A stretch of 64,000 nucleotides of DNA from an uncultured Lachnoclostridium sp. (GTDB taxonomy: Bacteria > Bacillota > Clostridia > Lachnospirales > Lachnospiraceae), in the NCBI GenBank assembly GCA_948330435.1, contig CAOJBY010000012.1, positions 52,653-116,652 of the forward strand, read 5' to 3'. This document shows positions 25,788-34,200 of the stretch, piece by piece (within the stretch, counting starts at the first letter, position 1; every line of letters starts with the position of its first letter). The position numbers and the translations under genes are program-made. Below the pieces are notes generated by a model, which saw only the letters and a list, made by a program, of their open reading frames with translations, had not been told where the DNA came from and did not search any database.

Positions 25788-26344
25788 GCCAAAGACTTAA
25801 TTATTCTTGCCGGATTCCCTGCAATTACACTTTTTTCCGGATACACGCCATGAACCACACTGCCCGCACCCACCACACATCCCTTTTTGAGATGTGTCCC
25901 CTTTAAAATAATGCAATTACAGCCTATAAATACATCATCTTCAATACATACAGGGCGTAATTCCAAAACGGAATAATCCCCTTCTCTTCGGGCCTGGGCA
26001 TCTATGGGATGAAAATCATTATCCATAATCTTTGTATTTACACCAATAAGAACGTTATTTCCAATTGTAATCTCTTTTCTTGCATAGATTGTGGACCCGG
26101 AAATACCCACATGATCCCCGATTGTAATTTTCCCGGTTCCTCTCGCAATAATGATGGTTCGTTGATAAAGTCCCAATAAATTTGAGAAAAACCCACTATT
26201 CACCGTAACATTATCTCCAATATTCAAAGTTGCCTGTGAATACCGAAAAATAAAGGGCCATCCAACCATTCTCAAATTTTTTCCATATTTAATTTTATTT
26301 ATTTTAAAAAATAATTTTGGTAAATGGCACTTACCTTTTAGCAT
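25784..26344 (-). CDS. hexapeptide-repeat O-acetyltransferase (WcaF/maltose acetyltransferase-like)
   Basis: A 186-residue left-handed beta-helix acyltransferase. Imperfect hexapeptide repeats run from TLNIGDNVTVNSGFF to GCVVGAGSVVHGVYPEKSVIAGNPARIIK, and the conserved catalytic His-containing stretch KIMDNDFHPIDAQAR is present. Such enzymes acetylate sugars, often before export. GGGAG lies nine bases before the ATG. It is one of three hexapeptide acyltransferases plus one membrane acyltransferase in the locus, which predicts a heavily acylated polymer. The specific target is unknown. Confidence 0.86.
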   Translation of the reverse strand: MLKGKCHLPKLFFKINKIKYGKNLRMVGWPFIFRYSQATLNIGDNVTVNSGFFSNLLGLYQRTIIIARGTGKITIGDHVGISGSTIYARKEITIGNNVLIGVNTKIMDNDFHPIDAQARREGDYSVLELRPVCIEDDVFIGCNCIILKGTHLKKGCVVGAGSVVHGVYPEKSVIAGNPARIIKSLA

Positions 26345-26389
26345 ATTTTTTACTCCCGAATATAATTTTTCTTTTGAGTCGTGCCTTTC

Positions 26390-27127
26390 TTATCCCAATA
26401 TCCACTTTGCCGCCTCTATGGCAATGCATTCTAGCAGATACCATCTGCTATATCCGTTTACCCGGTAGCATCCATAATATCTGTCCTTTATTCGTTGTAT
26501 AGCAATTCTTAGACTTTTCTGATTACTGGCTCCACCCATCGTAAAATTGGCAAGAACCTTATCAAGAACTACAATTTTAGTTCCCTTGTTATGCATCTTC
26601 AAATAGAACCCATAGTCATCATGTAGACCTTTGCATGGAAATAAATTATCTTTGTATAACTCAGATTTCACAAACATAGTTGGATGATTCCAGTCCCTGG
26701 AGGTCTGAAATTTCCGCAGCTTTGCCTTTTTGACAAAGTTTTTTCCACCTTGTTTCATGATTCTGATATTTCCAAAAAGAAGCCCTGGATCTTCTTTTGT
26801 AAAGGCTTCTTCTACCGTTTGCAACGTCTCTTTCTCATACCAGTCTCCGCTGTTTAGGATTCCAATCACATCTCCTGTAGCCAAACGGATCCCTTTGTTC
26901 ATGGCATCGTAAATTCCATTATCCGGTTCACTGTAGAGCCGGTATACAACCCCTTTTTCACAAAATCTTTTACTATATTTTTCAGCCACCTCAATTGTTC
27001 GATCCTGAGAGGCTCCGTCAATAATCAGATACTCTATGTCTGAATAGGTTTGTCCCAAAACAGACTCTATTGTTTTGACAATGTCATCTTGACTATTATA
27101 CGCAATTGTAATAATCGAAAACCGCAT
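26390..27127 (-). CDS. glycosyltransferase family 2
   Basis: 245-residue GT-A enzyme beginning MRFSIITIAYNSQDDIVKTIESVLGQTYSDIEYLIIDGASQDRT, a textbook GT2 start. SEPDNGIYDAMNKGIRLATGDVIGILNSGDW contains the DxD-like region of the WcaA/colanic subgroup. WNHPTMFVKSELY follows. This subgroup commonly transfers Gal, GalNAc or Glc early in repeat-unit assembly. It follows the epimerase with a one-base gap, so it is co-translated with it. The donor is not predictable. Confidence 0.9.
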   Translation of the reverse strand: MRFSIITIAYNSQDDIVKTIESVLGQTYSDIEYLIIDGASQDRTIEVAEKYSKRFCEKGVVYRLYSEPDNGIYDAMNKGIRLATGDVIGILNSGDWYEKETLQTVEEAFTKEDPGLLFGNIRIMKQGGKNFVKKAKLRKFQTSRDWNHPTMFVKSELYKDNLFPCKGLHDDYGFYLKMHNKGTKIVVLDKVLANFTMGGASNQKSLRIAIQRIKDRYYGCYRVNGYSRWYLLECIAIEAAKWILG

Positions 27128-27128
27128 G

Positions 27129-28016
27129 TTAGCTTCCCATTTCCCTGATGGATTCTTCTAAACTATAGACTCTGTAATCTTCTTTGTAATCACTCAGCAT
27201 TCTCTCATATACCAAATTGCCAAAAGCTTTATTTACCATACCTCCAGCCTTTCCGGAAGTTTTTCCCAGAAGCCGCAAAATCGGATTGAACAACTGTGTA
27301 AAATAAATCCTTTTCTTATATGCAACCCCTATCAGCTTCACCATCTGGCTTGTCTGTACATATTCCCGATTCTGTGGAAAAAAAATCCCATCTTCCTGAT
27401 TTTGAATCATCAATCGTACAAATTCACACAGATTCTTAATATACAACATACTTCTTTCATTCTGTATTTTCGGAAATACTGGAGATTTTTTTGCTATTTT
27501 AACTAAAAGAGGATAATTCCCTTTACTCCCCCCCCCGTAAATCATAGGCGGACGTAGCACTACTGTTTTAAATGAATGATCCTTAAGCTTCAATATTCCT
27601 TTTTCTGCCTGGAGCTTACTATCACCATAGAAATTGCCAGGATGAGGAGTCGTCTCTTTTGTAATGATTTTCTTTTTACCCATGGAAGCACTGTCACCAT
27701 ATACAATGATACTGCTCATAAAGATAAATTGTCCTACACCCTCTTTTTTCGCTTTCTGTGCCGTTTCAATAGCCAGTTCTGTATTGATCTTATAATAAAA
27801 TGCCTTTGTTTCTTCGGATACATGTCCCACATCTGCATGGGCAATCCCCGCCACATGAAACACCGAATCATATCCTGAAAAATTTTTCTTTCTCCAGGAT
27901 CCATCCACCATATCAATCGTATCCACTTCATATTCCTCTGGCCACTGCTTCAGCCACTTTTCTACAGAAGTACCAATATAACTATTTGCTCCTGTTATCA
28001 GAATCTTCTTGCTCAT
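27129..28016 (-). CDS. NAD-dependent sugar epimerase/dehydratase (extended SDR)
   Basis: MSKKILITGANSYIGTSVEKWL forms the NAD site. SSIIVYGDSASM and FYGDSK supply the Ser and Tyr-x-x-x-Lys catalytic residues, and VVLRPPMIYGGGSKGNYP matches the substrate-loop block that usually reads YGPG. This pattern is seen in 4-epimerases and reductases placed next to sugar-phosphate transferases (WbpV-like). I set the start at the ATG at 28016, with GGAGAAG ahead; the frame stays open to 28061 inside the previous gene. A run of nine G in the coding strand encodes the GGG of the loop. Likely role: preparing the first sugar for the adjacent transferase, possibly by C4 epimerisation. Confidence 0.82.
   Translation of the reverse strand: MSKKILITGANSYIGTSVEKWLKQWPEEYEVDTIDMVDGSWRKKNFSGYDSVFHVAGIAHADVGHVSEETKAFYYKINTELAIETAQKAKKEGVGQFIFMSSIIVYGDSASMGKKKIITKETTPHPGNFYGDSKLQAEKGILKLKDHSFKTVVLRPPMIYGGGSKGNYPLLVKIAKKSPVFPKIQNERSMLYIKNLCEFVRLMIQNQEDGIFFPQNREYVQTSQMVKLIGVAYKKRIYFTQLFNPILRLLGKTSGKAGGMVNKAFGNLVYERMLSDYKEDYRVYSLEESIREMGS
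27528..27536. repeat. C9 homopolymer (G9 on coding strand) inside the epimerase gene
   Basis: Nine C on the plus strand encode three glycines at the position where relatives have Gly-Pro-Gly. It is the longest poly-G/C run I found in the window and a candidate slipped-strand switch. Confidence 0.75.
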
Positions 28017-28617
28017 GTTTCTTCTCCAAGCTTCCCGTTCCGCCTTCCAGCACACCATCATGCTTCAGTACGGAGGTGATTGTTCCTATAAAACATTTTA
28101 AATCAAACAAAAATCCCTGCTTCTCCACATATTCGCCATCCAGTCTGGCTTTTACCGGAATCTCCAGTTCATCCCTTCCATTAATCTGTGCCCAACCGGT
28201 AAGTCCTGGCATTATATCATTAGCACCGTATTTATCCCTCTCTTCAATTAAGTCATACTGATTCCAAAGGGCCGGACGGGGACCGATAATACTCATGTCT
28301 CCTTTAAGAATATTCAAAATCTGCGGCAATTCATCCAGAGAAGTTCTCCTGAGGAACCTGCCTGCTCTTGTGATATACTGTTCCGGATTGGCCAATAGAT
28401 GCGTAGGTACATCTTTTGGAGTATCGATCCGCATAGTACGGAATTTCAAAATATAAAAATGTTTTTTATGAATCCCAACCCTTTTCTGACGGAACAAAAT
28501 AGGTCCTCTGGAATCACACTTAATCCAAATAATCAAAACACAAAAAAGAGGCGATAATACTATCAGCCCCATCATTGATAATAAAACATCCAACACTCTT
28601 TTTAATTTTTGATACAT
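27982..28617 (-). CDS. undecaprenyl-phosphate sugar-phosphate transferase (monotopic PGT superfamily)
   Basis: 211-residue initiating transferase. A hydrophobic re-entrant helix spans about residues 8-32 (DVLLSMMGLIVLSPLFCVLIIW). GPILFRQKRVGIHKKHFYILKFRTM, the catalytic SLDELPQILNILKGDMS, IGPRP and PGLTGWAQINGRD all match the family. It would place the first sugar phosphate on undecaprenyl phosphate. It lies directly after loaP and overlaps the epimerase start by 35 bases. The second such enzyme, at 2844-3575, is a different subtype. Two initiators suggest two lipid-linked glycans or alternative first sugars. Confidence 0.9.
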   Translation of the reverse strand: MYQKLKRVLDVLLSMMGLIVLSPLFCVLIIWIKCDSRGPILFRQKRVGIHKKHFYILKFRTMRIDTPKDVPTHLLANPEQYITRAGRFLRRTSLDELPQILNILKGDMSIIGPRPALWNQYDLIEERDKYGANDIMPGLTGWAQINGRDELEIPVKARLDGEYVEKQGFLFDLKCFIGTITSVLKHDGVLEGGTGSLEKKHEQEDSDNRSK

Positions 28618-28621
28618 ACCC

Positions 28622-29128
28622 TTACTCTTTTCTGATAATTTCTAATCCTGCCTGTATCTCCGTTTTTCTTCCGAATATCTCTATTTCCATCCAGGCCATT
28701 CTTTTATGGCGGTCTATTTTCCGAATCATCGCTTCCATTCCCATAAGAGGCCCACTGGTTATTGTCACTTTACTACCCACAATATATCCTTCTGAGCATT
28801 TCACCAGTCGTTCCTTTCCTGACAATGCTTCTATAATTGCAATGTCTTCTTTCGTCATAGGCGTCCATTTTTCTCCCACCCCAAGAAGCTTCGTCAATTG
28901 AGGGATCTGCTTCAATGCAAGATACAGTCCTCCTGCATTTTCACTGATAATAAAGATATAACCCGGAAACAGGATAGTCTCTTCCTGATGCCATTGCCCA
29001 AGATATTTTTTTCTGCGTTCATACTTGGGAATAAAGCACTCTTTCACATACTCCTGGACCCCGTATCTCTTTATCATCTTCAGGATCTGTTCTTCTTTTC
29101 CGGTAGTTACCTGTATCACATACCACAT
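28622..29128 (-). CDS. loaP: LoaP-type NusG-family antiterminator
   Basis: About 168 residues. The N-terminal NGN domain starts MWYVIQVTTGKEEQILKMI and includes CFIPKYERRKKYLGQWHQEETILFPGYIFI. A C-terminal KOW domain follows (YIVGSKVTITSGPLMGMEAMIRKIDRHKRMAWMEIEIFGR). This is the specialised NusG paralogue that rides with RNA polymerase and suppresses termination in long polysaccharide or natural-product operons of Firmicutes. I start it at the ATG at 29128; the frame is open to 29305, but that extension crosses the promoter. It is the first gene of the 29.1-4.8 kb run, the usual position for LoaP. Its leader is structured (29129-29266). Confidence 0.88.
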   Translation of the reverse strand: MWYVIQVTTGKEEQILKMIKRYGVQEYVKECFIPKYERRKKYLGQWHQEETILFPGYIFIISENAGGLYLALKQIPQLTKLLGVGEKWTPMTKEDIAIIEALSGKERLVKCSEGYIVGSKVTITSGPLMGMEAMIRKIDRHKRMAWMEIEIFGRKTEIQAGLEIIRKE

Positions 29129-29266
29129 ATGCCTACTCTTTTCTATATTTGAGTATGCTTCGCCATTCCACGCCATAGCGTGAACTTTATTCTTTTTTAT
29201 ATCCGCCCTTTCTTTAAAACGCGGCGAAGCGACGATTTCAAAGTTCCGGCTTTTACATTTTCCACT
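29129..29266 (-). promoter_or_regulatory. structured 5' leader upstream of loaP (candidate LoaP recognition RNA)
   Basis: The roughly 138-nt leader contains GCUUCGCC (from 29230-29223) perfectly complementary to GGCGAAGC (from 29164-29157). Between them, close to the second strand, lies a compact hairpin CACGC-UAUG-GCGUG (29182-29169). Together they can form a stem that encloses a hairpin, ahead of the loaP start. LoaP proteins are known to bind hairpin RNA in leaders of target operons. That this element is the target is inference. Confidence 0.55.
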
Positions 29267-29272
29267 CCCGCT

Positions 29273-29301
29273 ATTGTACCAATACATACTGCTTTTTTCA
29301 A
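29273..29301 (-). promoter_or_regulatory. sigma-A type promoter of the loaP polysaccharide operon
   Basis: The minus strand has TTGAAA (29296-29301), exactly 17 bases, then TACAAT (29273-29278). It lies just after the stop of the PglF-like gene, so loaP and the long downstream run start a transcript here, possibly in addition to read-through. Confidence 0.75.
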
Positions 29302-29321
29302 GCAAAAAATAGCTTCCCTGT

Positions 29322-31193
29322 CTATTCTGCCCGTTTCATTACGTAAGTAGGCACTATCGCCTGCACCTTCTGCCGAATCTTTTCAGAATCCTTATCCGAA
29401 ATCTCTTTTAATTCTTCTAACTGCCGCCTAAACTTTTCCTCATCAAATTCAATCGGCTTTCCAATATGAATCAGCTTATTTTCTGTGTCTTTCAGGCCTT
29501 CCTCGCTCATTAGCAATTCCTCATAGAGCTTTTCCCCTGGCCGCAGTCCCGTAAATTCAATGGCTATATCCTCAAAGGGCTTATATCCGGACAGACGTAT
29601 CAGATTTTTCGCCAAATCCAATATCTTAACCGGTTCTCCCATATCCAGCACAAAGATCTCACCGCCTTTTGCCAGAGCTCCTGCCTGCAGCACTAAAGAC
29701 ACCGCCTCTGGAATTGTCATAAAATACCGGATAATCTCCGGATGGGTAACCGTCACCGGCCCGCCCTGCTCTATCTGCTTTTTAAAAAGTGGAATTACAC
29801 TGCCGTTACTTCCTAATACATTCCCAAACCGAACCGCAACAAAGTCCGTCTTTGAACGGTTATTCATCATCTGAATCACCATCTCGCAGATCCGCTTGGA
29901 TGCTCCCATAATATTGGTAGGATTCACTGCCTTATCTGTTGAGATCAAAACAAACCTCTTTACCCCATACTTATCCGCAGCCTGAGCCGTCTTATAGGTT
30001 CCAAAGACATTATTCTTAATTGCTTCATTTGGGCTGTCCTCCATAAGGGGTACGTGCTTATGGGCCGCAGCATGATATACAATCTCCGGCCTGTAAGTTT
30101 CAAATATGGAATTCATCCGGTGCGTATTGCGAACGGATGCGATCAGCACGATCAGGTTTAAGTGAGGATACTTAAATTTTAATTCCTGTTGAATATCATA
30201 AGCATTATTCTCATAAATATCAACAATAATCAACCGCTTCGGTTCATGAGCCGCTATCTGCCGACAAAGTTCACTTCCAATAGACCCCCCGCCTCCGGTA
30301 ACCAGAATTGTCTTTCCTGCCACATATCCCATGACAGACTCAACCTGAAGCTTAATCGGCTCCCTTCCCAACAGGTCCTCTATCTCAACCTTGCGAAGCC
30401 TGGAAACACTCACATCCCCGTTAATCATCTGATACAGTCCAGGTAAAACTTTCAGCTCACATCCCGTCTCCTGGCAAATCTGCAGAATCTCTTTCACCTC
30501 AGACTGAGGAGCTGAAGGCAGTGCAACCACAATCTCATCAATATGCAGTTCATGGGCCAGGAAGCAGATGTCCTCCCTGCGTCCCATAATCTTTACTCCC
30601 CGGATGTATTTTCCCAGCTTTGCCTCATTGTCATCAATCACACAGCATACTTTCTGATCCAGATAGCGGCTATTCTGAAGCTCCTTAATAATCATGGCTC
30701 CAGCCTCGCCCGCACCTATGACCATTGTATTTTTCCTGGCATCACTGCGAAAGCCTACCCGCTTCTCCTGAAACATCCGAAGAATCCGATAGGCAAACCT
30801 CAAACTGCCAATTCCCAAAATCAAAATAACATATTTCATCAAATAATAGGACACTGGCATGCGCATCTTTAAAAATGCCATCACTACAATCTGAGAAAGA
30901 ATACTTCCGGAACAGGCTCCAATTACGTTCAAAAATTCCGTAGTGCTGGCAAAACGCCAGACACTGCGGTATAGTCTAAATAAAATGAATAAGACAATCG
31001 TAACAACCAGATTGATCAGCAGATAACGTAACTCGAAGTCTACAAACTGCATGTCCATTTTGCCGAAGCTAAAATCAAACCGGATATACAGTGCCAGGAA
31101 TCCCGACACTGTAATTAACAAAATATCCAGAATCGCCAGCAGTGCAATCCGATTCCTGGGTGCATTCTTCTCAATAAACCTTTCCAGATTCAT
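29322..31193 (-). CDS. membrane-bound UDP-GlcNAc 4,6-dehydratase (PglF/WbpM/CapD family)
   Basis: 623-residue polysaccharide biosynthesis protein. Four N-terminal membrane helices (about residues 15-125) come first. A CoA-binding-like Rossmann region (NTMVIGAGEAGAMIIKEL) precedes the catalytic SDR domain, which starts GKTILVTGGGGSIGSELCRQ. The usual Tyr of YxxxK is replaced by Met in PTNIMGASKR, as in all large WbpM/PglF/FlaA1 dehydratases. STDKAVNPTN and RPGEKLYEELL are also typical. It makes UDP-4-keto-6-deoxy sugars, the substrate expected by the DegT aminotransferase at 3559-4704. It has its own promoter and a GAGGG ribosome site. Confidence 0.92.
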   Translation of the reverse strand: MNLERFIEKNAPRNRIALLAILDILLITVSGFLALYIRFDFSFGKMDMQFVDFELRYLLINLVVTIVLFILFRLYRSVWRFASTTEFLNVIGACSGSILSQIVVMAFLKMRMPVSYYLMKYVILILGIGSLRFAYRILRMFQEKRVGFRSDARKNTMVIGAGEAGAMIIKELQNSRYLDQKVCCVIDDNEAKLGKYIRGVKIMGRREDICFLAHELHIDEIVVALPSAPQSEVKEILQICQETGCELKVLPGLYQMINGDVSVSRLRKVEIEDLLGREPIKLQVESVMGYVAGKTILVTGGGGSIGSELCRQIAAHEPKRLIIVDIYENNAYDIQQELKFKYPHLNLIVLIASVRNTHRMNSIFETYRPEIVYHAAAHKHVPLMEDSPNEAIKNNVFGTYKTAQAADKYGVKRFVLISTDKAVNPTNIMGASKRICEMVIQMMNNRSKTDFVAVRFGNVLGSNGSVIPLFKKQIEQGGPVTVTHPEIIRYFMTIPEAVSLVLQAGALAKGGEIFVLDMGEPVKILDLAKNLIRLSGYKPFEDIAIEFTGLRPGEKLYEELLMSEEGLKDTENKLIHIGKPIEFDEEKFRRQLEELKEISDKDSEKIRQKVQAIVPTYVMKRAE

Positions 31194-31209
31194 AATATCC
31201 CTCTTTTAC

Positions 31210-31227
31210 GTCCGAACATATACGGAC
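31210..31227 (-). other. hairpin at the 5' end of the pglF-like transcript
   Basis: GUCCG (31227-31223) and CGGAC (31214-31210) form a five-pair stem with an eight-base loop, only a few bases after the -10 element. It would sit at the very 5' end of the mRNA and may protect it or tune initiation. Confidence 0.45.
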
Positions 31228-31229
31228 CT

Positions 31230-31258
31230 ATTATACACCAGTCCCCCTCTTCTGGCAA
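31230..31258 (-). promoter_or_regulatory. sigma-A type promoter of the PglF/WbpM-like gene
   Basis: TTGCCA (31253-31258), a 17-base spacer and a perfect TATAAT (31230-31235) on the minus strand. It fills the short gap after the stop codon of the giant gene (31266). Confidence 0.78.
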
Positions 31259-31265
31259 ACATTAT

Positions 31266-34200
31266 TTACTCCGGATTCGCATAAGGCATCTGATTCAGTT
31301 CTCCCACGGAATACCCTGGCACCAGTCCTGCCCAGTTCATTTTCCAGATAGCCTGTGCATCTGTAAACCGTCTCGCCTGCTTGGAACCAGTACCAAAGCG
31401 GTACTCGCTCATGATCTTTTCGGAAGGATCCGCCGATGGAACCCGGGGCGTATCCATGTACTTGTACACATAGTAGGCTGTCTTTTTCGTCTCATACCGA
31501 TCCTTCAGACCCATGAGCAGACCGCCTCTTGCCTCCTCCATATCATCAATCTCAGCCCGAATAATAAACGCATCCACCCGTTTGTTAAACTGGGCGATAT
31601 AATATCCCTGGGCAATGGCCCTGGCTTGGGCATACTCTCCGCTTGTGGAGGAAGTCCAGCCCTGCTCGGACAAAATCAGCCGGATGCTGTTGGAAGCTTT
31701 TTTATACTTGCTCTCCACAGTTCCCAGGTAACTTGTCAGATAGTTCAGATTCCTCATAGAGATGTACGGACTGCTTACACTGTTGGTGGTATTGGAATAG
31801 TCATTCCAATACTCTGTTCTGGTTAGGGGTGCCGAATAGGGATGAAACGCCAGATTCCAGGAAATATTCGGATTCTCTGCCTGAATATAAGAGGCAAAGC
31901 TGTCCAGAACCTGTTTTCCGGTATATCCTGCAACCGCCCGGTTCCATGCATTGTCCAGAGAGATGAAGACTCTGGAGCTTGGTCTTGTCTGCGTAATGCC
32001 GTAATACAGGGTTCGAAAAGCACTTGCGTAGCCTCTCACATATTCAGAGAGTCCCAAGTTGCCCTTGTAATTCCATGCATTGCAGGAATTTACTTCATTT
32101 CCCAGTACCCAGTTGGACACAAAGCAGTCATCCCGCCCAAAGACTTCTCCCAGATATGAGAATACCGCCTCCAGACGTTCCTGAGATGATTGTGAAGTTG
32201 TATTCAACATGTAGTAAGGTGCTGCACCCCTGACTCTTGCCGAGGGATGAATCATGTCTACAAGGCTCTGATCATAACTCATAAGAAGCACAAAGGTCAC
32301 TTGCACCTGGCATCTCAATCTGCCATATTGATCCCGTTTGTCCTGATTAAAATCGGATACCGTGCTCCTGAGATCCGTCAGGGGATCAAAATAGTACGTT
32401 TTTCCCTTGTAAATATATTCCACGCATCCCGCTTTTTTCTTGCTTAAGACCACTTTGGCAAGATCCACATTGATCAGCGTATTCTTCGTACCGGAATCAT
32501 AAGCCCATTCGTTCCTGGCTCCCTGAATTCCTTTCTTGGATTTGGGCATGAAATACTCCGTTGTATATTTTGCCACAACCTCCGGATTCGCCACATAACT
32601 GCCCTTACTGATCAAAGTGTATCCACTTGCACTGCTCTTCACTGCCAGTGCATACTTGCTCATAACCACCTGTGCATTGATATTGGTGTCATTTTCATAC
32701 TGTTTTAAAACGGGCAGATCAACCGTGAACTTAAAGTTACCACCACTCTGTACACCATCATCTTTTGAGACCGTATACAAGCCTTCGCTGAGACGCTTAT
32801 TATTGTAACTGTCTACCCGAACAAAATAGTAATTTCCATCGCCTCCATAACTCTTCAGTCGGCCTTTCACCGTGAATTCTGCATGAATTCCGGTTTCTCC
32901 ACTGCTCAATGTAGTCAGTTCCAGTTTCTGTATGGACGCAGATGTTGCTGTAGGTGCCACTTCATCCTGAACCACTACATTTTTCACAGCACTGTACACA
33001 CTTTCCACAGAAGTATAGATGCTTTCTTCCTCTGCAAGATTATCCCCAGCATCCGATGGTGTAATCTCATCTGTCACTTCACCAATATTCTGTTCCGTAT
33101 CCACTTCTTTCTTATTCTTACTATCCAGTTCATATTTTAACCGGAAATAATAGCGTACCCCTGGCTCCAGATCGCGGATTTCTTCTGATAAAATGCTGTC
33201 CCCCTCAAAAGTGAGAATCTCCGGCTCTGTAAAAGATGCATTTCTATCATATTCCAAAATGTAGCGAACGGCTCCATCCACTTTCTTCCATTTCACCGTA
33301 ACCGTCTTATAATTCGTTGCAGCCAAAGAAGAGATCTCCGGAGTCACTTTCACTCTTCCCCAAAAATCAAATAGATAACGGGTATTATCCACGTAATACC
33401 AGCCGCCCCGGTAAGCCGCCCCGGTCAGAGTATTAAAATAGTACTTTCCTGCATCTATACCGCTCTTAATGGTTACCCAGCCCGTAGTACGTTTACCGTT
33501 TGCATCATAATAGTAGCGATCAGCAGTTTCTTCATCCGTATACAGAAAACCGGCTGGGTTAATAGCACCTGTCTCTGGGTCACTGTAGTACGCAGTCGTT
33601 CCTACAGTGAAATGTCCTCTCTGCAGTGCCCCTGTCTGAGCATGGAAAAGATACTTCCAGTTTCCTATTTTTGTACACTTTTTCAATAGAGTTGTATTAT
33701 TATAAATACAATACCAGTTTTGAACAGTTGTGCCTTCCTCTGTTCCTGGCTCCGTTACCCGATACCAATGATAAGGATTCTTCGCAACTTTTTCTCCTTT
33801 TGGACTCACGAAAGTATTCTCATCCGGTTCAATCTGTCGTCCATCCGCTCCAAAATATTTCCAGACATAGGTCTTATTCTCCGAAAAGCGTATCCAGCCT
33901 TTCTGCATGATTCCACTGCCATTAAAATAATAAGTATGAGTCAGTTCCTGATCCGGTCCTTCTTCCTCTCCGGGTATTGTTTCTGTCACATTCAGAATTC
34001 CCGTATGCATTTCGCCATTTTCTTTAAAGTAATAGGTATTTCCACTGATTACCTGCCAGCCGGTATACCGCTGCCCGTCTGTTCCATAATAAAATGTCTT
34101 ATTTCCCTGCTTCTGGAGACCAAGAAGCAGTTGTCCCTCTTTGCCTTTCGCATTGTTCCCATAATAGGTTTTCCCATCAATGGTAACGGAAGAGGTTATT

